From Spirosoma terrae (GTDB taxonomy: Bacteria > Bacteroidota > Bacteroidia > Cytophagales > Spirosomataceae): DNA of 64,000 nt. The translations under genes and the position numbers were made by a program. Positions 18,301-26,444 of the stretch are shown one piece after another. Under the pieces are notes generated by a model, which ran no database searches, was not told the DNA's origin, and saw only the letters and a program-made list of their open reading frames with translations. The stretch covers positions 62,001 to 126,000 of the forward strand of contig NZ_JAAFZH010000008.1 in assembly GCF_010435915.1 (NCBI RefSeq). Reading direction: 5' to 3'. Position 1 is the first letter of the stretch. Each line of letters starts with the position of its first letter.

Positions 18301-20074
18301 TATCCACGAGGATGCTCGATTGTCGTTTACCACCTATGTTTATTATAAACGAACTTTACAAGCACTTTTAGGCTATGAAGGCAATGATCTAATAGGGTGT
18401 TTTCAAGCCTGTACTATATTGATTTATGTTGATAACACACGTGAGGAAGCGACCTATCGAAGCTTGCAACACGTGCGTCGGTTAGTGAGTATTGGTCAAG
18501 CTTTAGCTAAACTAGGAGACTTTTTATTGCCAACCGTTGTTACCCGAGTTCAATCGCAGCAGTCAACTAAGCAGGAAAACTGTGTTGATGTTACTGAAGC
18601 CTTGGGGTATTTTTATAAAAATACTAAAGAGGCTCCTAAGGAAAGTGATGCCAGAACTAAACTGTTGGCTGAGTATTTTAAAAAGGAAGCGTCCCATGAT
18701 CTAAAGGGCCGGGTTCATCCTCGTCTAATTGTTCATATATATTACTTGGCTAGTCTTTTTTATCAGAATGCCTCTGAAACGGCTAATGCAGCTTTTCAGC
18801 TGCGAAAAATTCTTTTTCTTTTACGATCGATTAATCTAACTCCTCCCAACCAGAGTATTACTGTCTTTGCTGCCTTATCTTGTCTGGAAGAGAATTTGCT
18901 GAAACGAATTCTGGAATTATCGAGCTGGATGAGTCATTCGTCGGACCGGCCCCAATTATCGAAGAATAAAAGATATTTTGGAATTGATACGCTACGTACA
19001 CCTCATAACGTATCAAGCGAACTATATGGTAATCTTTCGAACAACCCCGATACAAAAGAAACAGTGCTGGCCTATGCTTTATTACGTATGAAATATGCTC
19101 CTTACTTGACAAAAGCCTCACTTTGGGATAGCTTCCGACAATTTCCTGAGCATAAGTTATTATCGCCCTATGTGAGTATTGTACATCACATTATTCGGAT
19201 CATGGAACATCAACTCCATACAACGATAAACTATAAATTGAAGAAAACATATATTGAAGACAAATTAAGTTCAATTATTCAAGATGCTTATGAAGCTAAA
19301 CCGGGGCAGCAAATAAATAAAATTCCTATTTTTTCCATTGCAAAAGGCGAAAAAAATTGGGAGGAACATTATTTTCACGCTTGTAAGTTATATGATATTG
19401 TTCGTTGCGACTGGCAAAAGTCAGATGACAGATTGAAAGCTGACGAGCGAGGATTTAAAGATATTCTAAAACAACTTGATCTCGTATACAACTATCCTAA
19501 AGATGATTATACTCCTCCTGATAAATTATCGGCTTGGGTAAAAGAATATAGCGAATTAGTTGTCAATTCTATATTTAATTTATGCCAGATCGATCGTATA
19601 ATTAATACTTATGGTATTAATTATATTTTAAGCTATTCCTTTTTAGGACGTGTTCATCACTATCTGGGTACTTGGGTCAAAAGCCTGCATTTGTGCCGAA
19701 TTCTGAATAATCGTTACCAGTTGGGGATCGATATTGATGCTACGTTGGAAAACTTGGTCGGGCCTCAATTAACAACCACGCTTGATAGTCTCACTTCCTA
19801 TCAGGTCGCTATTCAATATTATTACCAGGCCATACAGCTTCATAAAGAAGGATACCCTTATAGACAACAGATCAATAATATGATTTATCTGGAAGATGAT
19901 TATAATGACAATCTTTACCACTTCGGTGCTTCTATCGAGCGATTACGTATTAATTCAGGCGCAATTCGTCGTAATATAGTAATGCTGAAAAAAGAGCTTG
20001 AAGAGGCAAATATGTACAAATACAGTACATATATTGGAGATGAACACATACGAAAGTACCCCGTAGAGCATTGA
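15389..20074 (+). CDS. Large membrane-anchored P-loop NTPase with helical-repeat C-terminus
   Basis: From the ATG at 15389 the product has 1,561 residues; a TTG at 15374 would add five. The N-terminus has an AAA_16/STAND-like entry (FLGREEILESFVNIL) and Walker A GYRGMGKTS (about residues 70-78). Four hydrophobic segments follow at roughly 163-182, 198-216, 232-251 and 265-285. Walker B is CIFVFDELDKVD (about 361-372), with FIFIAGREMF about 50 residues later. Membrane segments between Walker A and B are the hallmark of KAP-family NTPases. The remaining 1,000 or so residues look all-helical with TPR-like stretches. KAP and STAND NTPases are often plasmid-borne or anti-phage proteins. The gene is alone between direct repeats, so self-contained defence is plausible but unproven. 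Exact family uncertain. Confidence 0.85.
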   Translation: MIDQPSFAYNSFIKNIYLEIPGGYQYRHHSSNSDLSPEHDAPFLGREEILESFVNILRKGSSRGAYLVTGYRGMGKTSFVNKTLQTYRSKAKADRRLDKAIKKAWWHNKEINPDRDIVDIRLSLAQSELKDIDILKHIVNQLIASVDKQRDYQFVRWFSISNVFGWLWPLITVILLLMNYSLPTSKDDGQVKTIIENLLGIVSLSALLTLFVYKSISWLHEKIFQNKPAGRLIIISLLGFYSILFIGLFYKARFIFIATRIEETITVFVIITIFTVVCIKLVNLLFHRSHFTIKQIYERLKVLHNRCNAQMTSEDQFRETFSASISSLFKKDVLIYPIANPKEIEAELISIISELKPYIECIFVFDELDKVDPGFEHAVFIDSEGNEKRTYLNDLRERRHVITHILGSLKYFINGADAKFIFIAGREMFEAALADISDRQSSISSIFHQVIYVDSFLKDKSGNETRSSSIGVLVERHLTTLLLPVQYKRHNSDFFSDYYAFLIRSLTPGFRDSQPQQVQRIEQEARKAIFVLQNFLGYLVYRSNGSPKKIIKLLEEYIVSYEIVELKQNIEKDIVFTTNKVASHYLRFSYIDQYKLGFTAYLFQPFLTMYSSFMKRYSDSTLVSTPYLIDNLIKFHPFAFSAQNLELIPEILSTNKSPISRPFLEELITFLGQNHIRRTESGLFEYKFYDRTHNEITFISKLFEEEAAAFNFTLDENFSIKAHLIAKIRQLRDSHRSMGERDLKTENPFGSIIFLNRLLGDVRFQDEEYEDAIISYQDAIQMLYYDRLQYANSFVTFIRLKLKLGLTYEKIKAYEFSLGHYAGVIEEGGKYLIENADKHSVIYREFLLLIMQAYSATLYLQEKLQEGITFQKIRHVVQGFEKLMELFSVDYDNRDILRATFYSNVGTALYYKNMVLPQKVNEARVKSRRSLFHLGKKSAQEKMLTCFPDTIEEEFIIASEKEIQSIGDMKHIHEDARLSFTTYVYYKRTLQALLGYEGNDLIGCFQACTILIYVDNTREEATYRSLQHVRRLVSIGQALAKLGDFLLPTVVTRVQSQQSTKQENCVDVTEALGYFYKNTKEAPKESDARTKLLAEYFKKEASHDLKGRVHPRLIVHIYYLASLFYQNASETANAAFQLRKILFLLRSINLTPPNQSITVFAALSCLEENLLKRILELSSWMSHSSDRPQLSKNKRYFGIDTLRTPHNVSSELYGNLSNNPDTKETVLAYALLRMKYAPYLTKASLWDSFRQFPEHKLLSPYVSIVHHIIRIMEHQLHTTINYKLKKTYIEDKLSSIIQDAYEAKPGQQINKIPIFSIAKGEKNWEEHYFHACKLYDIVRCDWQKSDDRLKADERGFKDILKQLDLVYNYPKDDYTPPDKLSAWVKEYSELVVNSIFNLCQIDRIINTYGINYILSYSFLGRVHHYLGTWVKSLHLCRILNNRYQLGIDIDATLENLVGPQLTTTLDSLTSYQVAIQYYYQAIQLHKEGYPYRQQINNMIYLEDDYNDNLYHFGASIERLRINSGAIRRNIVMLKKELEEANMYKYSTYIGDEHIRKYPVEH

Positions 20075-20171
20075 TTGTGCTTTACCGATTATATTATAGA
20101 TGAAAGAGGTATGATAGCCATTATATCATGGATGTGCGCTTGGCCCATTTATGATACAACATTCATTGCTT

Positions 20172-20885
20172 TTACTTCAACACTGGCTCAAGTACCTTCC
20201 AGACGTTCTTTGCTACAATTTTATGCCCTTCGGGGGTGGGGTGGATGCCGTCGGGCTGGTTTAGTTTAGGAATTCCGCCGACGCCTTCGAGCAGGAAAGG
20301 AATCAGAACGGCCTTGTTTTTGTCGGCTAGCTCTTTAAATAAACCTCTGAACTCTTTGGTGTAATCCGTACCCATATTCGGGGGAATCTGCATACCGGCC
20401 AGCACGATGGTTGCCTGTGGACTTTTTAGCCGGACAGTGTCCATAATGGCCTGCAGATTGTCGCGGGTTGACTTCAGCGGAATGCCCCGTAAGCCATCGT
20501 TACCACCTAACTCCAGGACAAATACCGCAACGGGTTGGCGCATTACCCAGCTAATGCGGCTTTTGCCACCAGCGGTTGTTTCACCACTAAGCCCAGCGTT
20601 AACGACCTGATAACTGAGCCCGGCCGAATCAATCTTCTGACCGACAAGAGCCGGGAAAGCCTGAGCGGGTTCTACGCCATAACCAGCGGTCAGGCTGTTG
20701 CCGTAAAACAGAATAATAGGTTTTTGGGCGGAGGCTGATGCGCTGTTGGTAGCGGCTGTTGCCGAGTCAGACGTAGTGGTTGCTTCTTTTTTGGTGTCGG
20801 ATGAGCCGCATCCCCAGACCGTTAAGCAGAGCATGAGTCCGCTTATCACAGAATACAACGTTTGGCGAATGTCTAAGAACTTCAT
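20172..20885 (-). CDS. tesA: SGNH/GDSL arylesterase lipoprotein (TesA-like)
   Basis: A 237-residue lipoprotein (lipobox LTVWGC, Cys26). After a Ser/Thr/Ala linker comes an SGNH hydrolase domain: block I FYGNSLTAGYG (Ser64), block II NAGLSGETTAGG, block III LELGGNDGLRG and block V DGIHPT (Asp212, His215). These are the catalytic and oxyanion residues of TesA-type thioesterase/arylesterases. It is divergent from an ABC ATPase and FtsX-like permease, the same arrangement as tesA-ybbA-ybbP in E. coli. Its last 28 codons and stop form the right direct repeat of the neighbouring insertion. No terminator hairpin is visible after its stop at 20172; the one it presumably used is now 5 kb away. Confidence 0.9.
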   Translation of the reverse strand: MKFLDIRQTLYSVISGLMLCLTVWGCGSSDTKKEATTTSDSATAATNSASASAQKPIILFYGNSLTAGYGVEPAQAFPALVGQKIDSAGLSYQVVNAGLSGETTAGGKSRISWVMRQPVAVFVLELGGNDGLRGIPLKSTRDNLQAIMDTVRLKSPQATIVLAGMQIPPNMGTDYTKEFRGLFKELADKNKAVLIPFLLEGVGGIPKLNQPDGIHPTPEGHKIVAKNVWKVLEPVLK

Positions 20886-21009
20886 TGGTTTTATGGTCGT
20901 TACGAGTACAACATGGAGAACGGTGGGCGCTCTGCTACGTAGTCCCCAATTTCTAATTTTCCGTGTAAATCTCCATCATCTCTTTGTTTAGAACAACCTT
21001 TTGGGTTTC
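20886..21009. promoter_or_regulatory. Divergent promoter region, esterase / ABC transporter
   Basis: The 124 bases between divergent start codons (20885 and 21010) must contain both promoters. No specific operator was recognised. Confidence 0.5.
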
Positions 21010-21699
21010 ATGAGTATTCTACGCGTTGAAAATCTTACAAAAACCTATCAAAGCGGTGGCCGTGAGCTAACGGTTCTGCATGGGGTTAACTTCTCGCTCG
21101 AACCGGGCGATACGTTCTCAATCGTTGGGCCTTCGGGTAGTGGTAAAACAACCTTACTGGGTTTATGTGCGGGACTGGACCATGCCTCGTCGGGTAGTGT
21201 TTATCTGAACGATATTCAACTGGACAAGCTGTCGGAAGATGAGCGGGCGGCTGTCCGGAATCAATACGTTGGGTTTATCTTTCAGAATTTCCAGCTTTTG
21301 CCTACCCTTACCGCACTGGAAAACGTAATGATTCCTCTGGAACTACGTGGCGAAAAAGGAGCGCAGAAAACGGCGCAAAGTCTCCTGGAACGGGTGGGTT
21401 TAGGGTCTCGTGGTCATCATTATCCGACCCAGTTATCGGGCGGGGAACAGCAACGGGTTTCGTTGGCGCGGGCGTTTGCCAATCGGCCGAAACTGTTATT
21501 CGCTGATGAACCAACCGGCAACCTCGATACCGACACCAGCGCAACGGTGATCGATCTGCTTTTTGAACTCAACCGCGAGGCTGGGACAACACTCGTGCTC
21601 GTAACGCACGATCTGGACCTGGCGGCCAAAACACAACGAGTCATTCGCATCAAGGGAGGAACGGTTGTGTCGGATACGCAGGTAGCGACTAGTATCTAA
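21010..21699 (+). CDS. ybbA: ABC transporter ATP-binding protein (YbbA/LolD type)
   Basis: The ATG at 21010 gives 229 residues; a TTG at 21001 would add three. All ABC ATPase motifs are intact: Walker A GPSGSGKTT (40-48), signature LSGGEQQRVSLARAF (from 142), Walker B LLFADEPTGNLD (from 162) and the H-loop Val-Thr-His-Asp. The LolD/MacB/YbbA type pairs with FtsX-like permeases that do not transport in the classic sense but extract lipoproteins or transmit force to the periplasm. The permease gene follows 100 bases downstream. Neighbourhood with a TesA-like esterase is conserved with E. coli; the job of that trio is still poorly defined. Confidence 0.92.
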   Translation: MSILRVENLTKTYQSGGRELTVLHGVNFSLEPGDTFSIVGPSGSGKTTLLGLCAGLDHASSGSVYLNDIQLDKLSEDERAAVRNQYVGFIFQNFQLLPTLTALENVMIPLELRGEKGAQKTAQSLLERVGLGSRGHHYPTQLSGGEQQRVSLARAFANRPKLLFADEPTGNLDTDTSATVIDLLFELNREAGTTLVLVTHDLDLAAKTQRVIRIKGGTVVSDTQVATSI

Positions 21700-21799
21700 C
21701 AACAGAAGCTACCAAAAGAAGGAACCGGAACGAAAATCGGTACTTTGCTACGTTGCCAGCATTCTGTGTTCCGCTGTAATCAACTGTAATGTATTACGT

Positions 21800-24325
21800 A
21801 TGAATTTCTCCTGGCTTTTTCGGATGGCCTGGCGCGACAGTCGCCGAAGCCGACAACGGTTGTTGTTGTTCATGTCTGCCATCGTGCTGGGCATTGCCGC
21901 ATTGGTAGCGATTAACTCGTTTGGGGATAACCTGACCCGTAGCATTGATGAGCAGGCCCGTGAACTTCTGGGAGCTGACCTCACTCTATCGTGGTCGAGG
22001 CCGCCGTCAGCGAAAACCCAGCAATTGGTCAAAACGCTGGGCCGCGATCGGGCGTATGAGGTGTCGTTTGCGTCGTTGGTGTCCATTCCCAAGACGGGAG
22101 GAGTGCGGCTGGCGCAGGTGAAAGGGCTGGAAGGTAATTTCCCGTACTACGGCACCTGGGAGGTTGAGCCCGCGTCGGCGGTTCAGACTTTTCGGCAGGC
22201 GCAGAGTCGTATTGCTCTGGTCGATGATGGACTATTAGTTCAATTGGGCGCACAGCCGGGCGATTCGGTCAGGTTGGGAAATCTGTCGTTTCTGATTGCG
22301 GGCCGAGTCACAAAAACGCCCGGACAGGCGGCTATTGCGGCCACAGTAGCGCCAACGGTGTTTGTGCCGAACCAGTTTTTGGCGGGTACGGGACTATTGC
22401 AGCGCGGTAGCCGAATCGCCTACAAATATTATTACCAGTTTACGCCCGGAACCGATGTGGGCGCTTCTATCAAGAAATACGAATCTGTATTTGATAAAGA
22501 AGGGATTAACGCCGATACGGTAGCCGATCGTAAACGACAAACCGGTCGTTCGTTTGCTGACCTGACCAAGTACATGAGTCTGGTGGCGTTTGTGGCATTG
22601 TTGCTGGGTTGCGTGGGTGTTGCCAGTGCCGTACAATTATATGTTAAGGAGAAAATTACGTCGGTGGCCATTCTTCGGACACTCGGGGCCAGCGGACGAC
22701 AGGCTTTACTGATTTATCTGGTACAGACAGCCCTGATGGGACTGATCGGCGCTACAGTGGGTGCTATAATTGGTTCTGCCATACAACTTGTTCTCCCACA
22801 GGTTTTTGGTCGGTTTTTGCCGGTGTCAGTCGACACTACGTTGTCCGGCCCGGCCATATTGGGAGGAATTGGTACAGGATTACTGATCTCCATACTGTTT
22901 GCCCTGATGCCGTTGCTGGCTATTCGTAACGTATCTCCACTACGTACCTTGCGAACATCATACGAAGATGATCTGAGTGGGCGTGATCCACTACGTTGGC
23001 TGGTTTATCTGCTGGTGGTTGGGTTCATTGTTGGATTCGCCTACTGGCAAACCAATAATCTGATGCTGGCTCTTGGCTTTACGGGTGGGCTGACAGTGGC
23101 GTTTGGCATTCTGACCTTACTGGGTTTAGGGCTGATATGGCTGGTCCGTAGCTTTTTTCCGGCTTCCTGGAGTTACGTCTGGCGGCAAAGTCTGGCTAAT
23201 TTGTATCGGCCCAACAACCAGACATTGATTCTGGTGACGGCCATTGGACTAGGTGCTTTTTTGATTGCTACGTTGTATCTAACGCAGGGATTGTTGCTCG
23301 GACGGGTCGAATTGTCGGCGAGTGGTAATCAGCCCAATATGGTTTTGTTCGATATTCAGAAAGAGCAAATTGGGGGCGTTCGGTCGTTGGTTCAGCAGCA
23401 GCGATTGCCCGTGTTGCAGGATGTGCCGGTTGTAACGATGCGCCTTACCGATATAAACGGTAAACATCCCGACGTAACGAAGAAGGATACGACGCAGAAA
23501 ACACCAAGCTGGGCGTTCACGCGCGAATACCGCGTTACGTATCGCGATACGTTGATTTCGTCGGAAAAGCTGGCTGCTGGCAAAATGCCCTATCAGGCCA
23601 ATGGGAACATCTACGTATCGATAGAAAAAGATTTTCTGGATCGACTGCATCTTAAACTGGGCGATACGCTCAATTTCAACGTGCAGGGCATGCTTATTCC
23701 AACCATTGTTGGCGGAACCCGCGAGGTGGAATGGAATCGCGTACAGACCAATTTTGTGGTTGTCTTTCCGGCGGGCGTACTGGAGCAGGCCCCGCAGTTC
23801 CATGTTCTGATGACACGGGTTCCCGATAACAAAACATCGGCCGTATTACAGCGGGATCTGGTGAATCGTTTTCCGAACGTATCGGCTATTGACCTGGGAC
23901 TGATTCTTAAAACAGTGGATGAGATTCTGGGGCAAGTGTCGTTCGTGATTCAGTTTATGGCCTTGTTTAGCATTCTGACTGGCTTGCTGGTTTTAGGCAG
24001 CTCGGTCGTGATCAGCAAATATCAGCGGATGCGGGAGAGTGTTTTGCTACGTACGCTCGGAGCCAGCCGTAGTCAGATACTACGTATCACGGCGCTGGAA
24101 TACGGTCTGTTAGGCTTTCTGGCGGCTTTATCGGGCATTCTGTTGTCGGTTGTGGGAACGTGGGCCCTGGCTCAGTTCGTTTTTGACGTACCGTATCGGC
24201 CCGACATAGTGCCACTGCTGGTGGTTACCGTTGTAGTAACGGGATTGACGATATTGATTGGTCTGTTCAATAGCCGCGACGTATTGGTGCGTTCGCCATT
24301 GGAAATACTACGTTCAGAGGTGTAG
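21800..24325 (+). CDS. ybbP: FtsX-like ABC permease (YbbP type)
   Basis: An 841-residue inner-membrane protein. The first helix is near residues 20-42 (LLLFMSAIVLGIAALVAI) and a large periplasmic domain precedes the first FtsX core (about 250-390, with VAILRTLGASGRQ). Two further helices and a second periplasmic region follow, then a C-terminal FtsX core with SVLLRTLGASRSQ. The two RTLGAS coupling motifs are the places where such permeases meet the ATPase. Length and duplicated FtsX domains match YbbP. It ends at 24325 and is followed at once by a 32-bp perfect hairpin shared with the convergent PUL. Confidence 0.92.
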   Translation: MNFSWLFRMAWRDSRRSRQRLLLFMSAIVLGIAALVAINSFGDNLTRSIDEQARELLGADLTLSWSRPPSAKTQQLVKTLGRDRAYEVSFASLVSIPKTGGVRLAQVKGLEGNFPYYGTWEVEPASAVQTFRQAQSRIALVDDGLLVQLGAQPGDSVRLGNLSFLIAGRVTKTPGQAAIAATVAPTVFVPNQFLAGTGLLQRGSRIAYKYYYQFTPGTDVGASIKKYESVFDKEGINADTVADRKRQTGRSFADLTKYMSLVAFVALLLGCVGVASAVQLYVKEKITSVAILRTLGASGRQALLIYLVQTALMGLIGATVGAIIGSAIQLVLPQVFGRFLPVSVDTTLSGPAILGGIGTGLLISILFALMPLLAIRNVSPLRTLRTSYEDDLSGRDPLRWLVYLLVVGFIVGFAYWQTNNLMLALGFTGGLTVAFGILTLLGLGLIWLVRSFFPASWSYVWRQSLANLYRPNNQTLILVTAIGLGAFLIATLYLTQGLLLGRVELSASGNQPNMVLFDIQKEQIGGVRSLVQQQRLPVLQDVPVVTMRLTDINGKHPDVTKKDTTQKTPSWAFTREYRVTYRDTLISSEKLAAGKMPYQANGNIYVSIEKDFLDRLHLKLGDTLNFNVQGMLIPTIVGGTREVEWNRVQTNFVVVFPAGVLEQAPQFHVLMTRVPDNKTSAVLQRDLVNRFPNVSAIDLGLILKTVDEILGQVSFVIQFMALFSILTGLLVLGSSVVISKYQRMRESVLLRTLGASRSQILRITALEYGLLGFLAALSGILLSVVGTWALAQFVFDVPYRPDIVPLLVVTVVVTGLTILIGLFNSRDVLVRSPLEILRSEV

Positions 24326-24399
24326 AACACGGATTGGTATGATCGGTATGATTTCATTAAAAGCAGTAAATCATACCGATCATACCAATCCGTGTTCTA
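24323..24399. terminator. Perfect 32-bp-arm hairpin between convergent genes
   Basis: Arms 24323-24354 and 24368-24399 are exact complements around a 13-base loop. It fills the gap between the permease stop (24325) and the esterase stop (24408) and should stop transcription from both sides. The arm sequence, with AATCCGTGTTCT at one end, is also the kind found in dispersed intergenic repeats of Bacteroidota, so it may be a repeat element serving as terminator. Confidence 0.85.
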
Positions 24400-24407
24400 T
24401 TTAAAGT

Positions 24408-26354
24408 CTATTGATCCGTCCTAAATGGTGATGCAGGCAAGCCTTCTTTGTTGTACAGATTTGGATTAACCGGGTTGTCGGCCCAGGCGTAGCGGACGTA
24501 TTGGGGATTGGCTACGTCATCACTCCAGACTACTACGTTATTCCCCTCGATTTTAGCCTTCGCCCAGACGAATTTTTTGTCCGGTCCCGCAATAGCAAAT
24601 TCACTCAATGCTTCGCCGTCGTTGGTGATCAGCCCACTACCTACGTTGGAAAAGCTGAGGATAATTTTATTTCCGTCAGTTTTAGATGAGGCAAATATTG
24701 GACCCGACGCTACCAGATTTTCATTGTAGGCTGTTTTCAGGGCTGCCAGGGCCAGTCGGTCGCCCACGTCTTTTTTGTTGTCGGGGTGAATATCGTTCCA
24801 CTCGCCCAGATCGATGGCTACGGCCATAGCCGTGTTGGGCACCGACAAGGCTTTTAGTTGCGCTTCCCGTAGCACTGCCCAGCCGCTTTCTGAAGGCAGG
24901 TAGTTGTAGTCCATGAACCCGGGAAGCTGCACGTACAGAAAAGGAAGATCGCCCTGCTGCCATTTTTGTCGCCAGTCCTTGATCAAAACGGGTAGCAGCG
25001 CGGTATATTCCTGCGGTTTACCCGCATTACTTTCGCCCTGATACCAGCAAAACCCTTTGATTGCGTAGTTGATTTCCGGGGCTACCATAGCGTTGTATAA
25101 CGCCGTCGGCTGATTTTGCGCGTTGATGCCCCCGGCTGCATTGCCGCCACCAAAACCGTTACCGGCGAATGGCCGATATACGGTACCAACTTTGTAGAAC
25201 CAGGTCCCCTTTAAATCCACGGTGTCGGCACCGGCGAACACACAATACGGCTTATCAGGAACAAAACCGCCTTTACCGCCATTGTTGGTCACGCGCACAA
25301 CAAATACGTTCTTTCCAGCCTTCAGGACATCTGCCGGGACCGGATACCGCCGTTGCGGATACATATACGTAGTGCGGCCAATCTGTTTACCATTGATATA
25401 CAGCTCGTCGGCATCAACGATACGTCCCAGAAAAACCTTAGCTGATTTGCCCACCATCGACGTGGGAATGTCTACTTCTTTGCGGTACCAGACCACGCCG
25501 TTCAGGTCTTTGATACCCTGATCTTCCCAATAACCCGGTACGTTAATCGGGCGCCACCCCTTCGGTACGTACGACACATCAAACCATTTGCTCGGCCCTT
25601 CCAGCCCTAAATCGACCGGCGGAGCGGGTCGGCTGGCTGTTGCGGGTGGGCGCCGGGTGAGGCTGTTGACGTAGGCGGTGTCTTTATTTTTGTCGATAGT
25701 CGCAGTCAGGTCCGAAAACGAAGCCAGTCCTTGCTCACTTGTCCAGGCTTCTATGGGGGTGCCGCCCACGCTGGCGTTGATGATGCCGACAGGGATTTTG
25801 TATTTCTGGTGAATCGTTTTGGCGAAGAAATACGCGACGGCCGAAAATGGGCGAACATCTTCTCCCACAGCCGCTTTCCATTGCCCATTTGGCAGATCGT
25901 TTTGAGGGCCTTGCAGGTTCGTCAGCGTTGGTATCCAGAACTGCCGGATTTGTGGAAAATTCGCTTCGGCAATTTCCCGGGCGTACGTTACGTCGTGAAT
26001 GTTCAGTTGGTGAACCATGTTGCTCTGACCGCTGCAAAACCAGACATCGCCAACTAGAATATCCTTTAGCTCAATCCGGGACTTTCCGGTAATGTCCATC
26101 GTAAACGGACCACCCGCAGGTATGGGCGGCAGCTTTACTTGCCACTGCCCATTGGCCCCAGTTACGGTTTTGTACGTCTTTTTTTGGAACTGCACCGTAA
26201 TACGCTCGCCCGGACTGGCCCACCCCCAAACCTTGATCGTGGCGTCCCGTTGCAGTACCATACCGTTACTGATCAACTTAGGTAAACGAAGCTGGGCGTG
26301 CGTTAAAAGGCTGACGGTTAGCAGTAGTAAGCAGAGTAATGTTAAGCGTTTCAT
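24408..26354 (-). CDS. Sialate O-acetylesterase-like SGNH esterase with jelly-roll insert
   Basis: A 648-residue exported enzyme (signal peptide ending near LLTHAQ). The active-site Ser lies in WFCSGQSNM (about residues 106-114), with WYQGESNAG further on and the catalytic Asp/His in WNDIHPDN. Inserted at about 255-390 is a beta-galactosidase-type jelly roll (WYRKEVDIPTS, FVVRVTNNGG), usual for this family. Relatives are annotated as sialate 9-O-acetylesterases, but within xylan PULs many are acetylxylan esterases, which is the likelier role here. It is the last gene of the PUL, after GH115, and converges on the FtsX-like permease. Confidence 0.9.
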   Translation of the reverse strand: MKRLTLLCLLLLTVSLLTHAQLRLPKLISNGMVLQRDATIKVWGWASPGERITVQFQKKTYKTVTGANGQWQVKLPPIPAGGPFTMDITGKSRIELKDILVGDVWFCSGQSNMVHQLNIHDVTYAREIAEANFPQIRQFWIPTLTNLQGPQNDLPNGQWKAAVGEDVRPFSAVAYFFAKTIHQKYKIPVGIINASVGGTPIEAWTSEQGLASFSDLTATIDKNKDTAYVNSLTRRPPATASRPAPPVDLGLEGPSKWFDVSYVPKGWRPINVPGYWEDQGIKDLNGVVWYRKEVDIPTSMVGKSAKVFLGRIVDADELYINGKQIGRTTYMYPQRRYPVPADVLKAGKNVFVVRVTNNGGKGGFVPDKPYCVFAGADTVDLKGTWFYKVGTVYRPFAGNGFGGGNAAGGINAQNQPTALYNAMVAPEINYAIKGFCWYQGESNAGKPQEYTALLPVLIKDWRQKWQQGDLPFLYVQLPGFMDYNYLPSESGWAVLREAQLKALSVPNTAMAVAIDLGEWNDIHPDNKKDVGDRLALAALKTAYNENLVASGPIFASSKTDGNKIILSFSNVGSGLITNDGEALSEFAIAGPDKKFVWAKAKIEGNNVVVWSDDVANPQYVRYAWADNPVNPNLYNKEGLPASPFRTDQ

Positions 26355-26356
26355 CG

Positions 26357-26444
26357 TTTTTTGACAGGATTTACGGGGTTGATATGATTTCTTATCCTGC
26401 TGACAGAAATAATAATATAGGAATCCTGTTAATCCTGTCGAAAA
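26357..26444. repeat. Intergenic inverted repeat, GACAGGAT family
   Basis: Left arm TTTTGACAGGATTTACGG and right arm whose complement reads TTTCGACAGGATTAACAGG, separated by about 45 bases. A sister copy lies at 30125-30191 and fragments occur near 34695 and 42892-42980. The GH115 stop codon (26429-26431) lies inside the right arm, so the repeat supplies the last few residues of that protein. Confidence 0.75.

Larger units (their letters stand above)
15040..20258. mobile_element. Genomic insertion at an SGNH hydrolase 3' end, bounded by ~81/87-bp direct repeats
   Basis: Two same-orientation copies of the esterase 3' end (15040-15120 and 20172-20258) bound a segment of about 5 kb that carries one large NTPase gene. 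The arrangement is like that left by elements integrating at the 3' end of a gene and rebuilding it with their own copy. The cargo is visibly AT-rich against its neighbours and lacks their CTACGT excess. No integrase or transposase is inside, so the mobilising enzyme was lost or acted in trans. Insertion by homologous recombination after a partial duplication is an alternative. Confidence 0.7.

Noticed and set aside
20075..20269. 64-codon plus-strand frame after the NTPase gene
   Set aside because: It runs into the antisense of the esterase 3' end, starts with a non-ATG codon and shows no domain.
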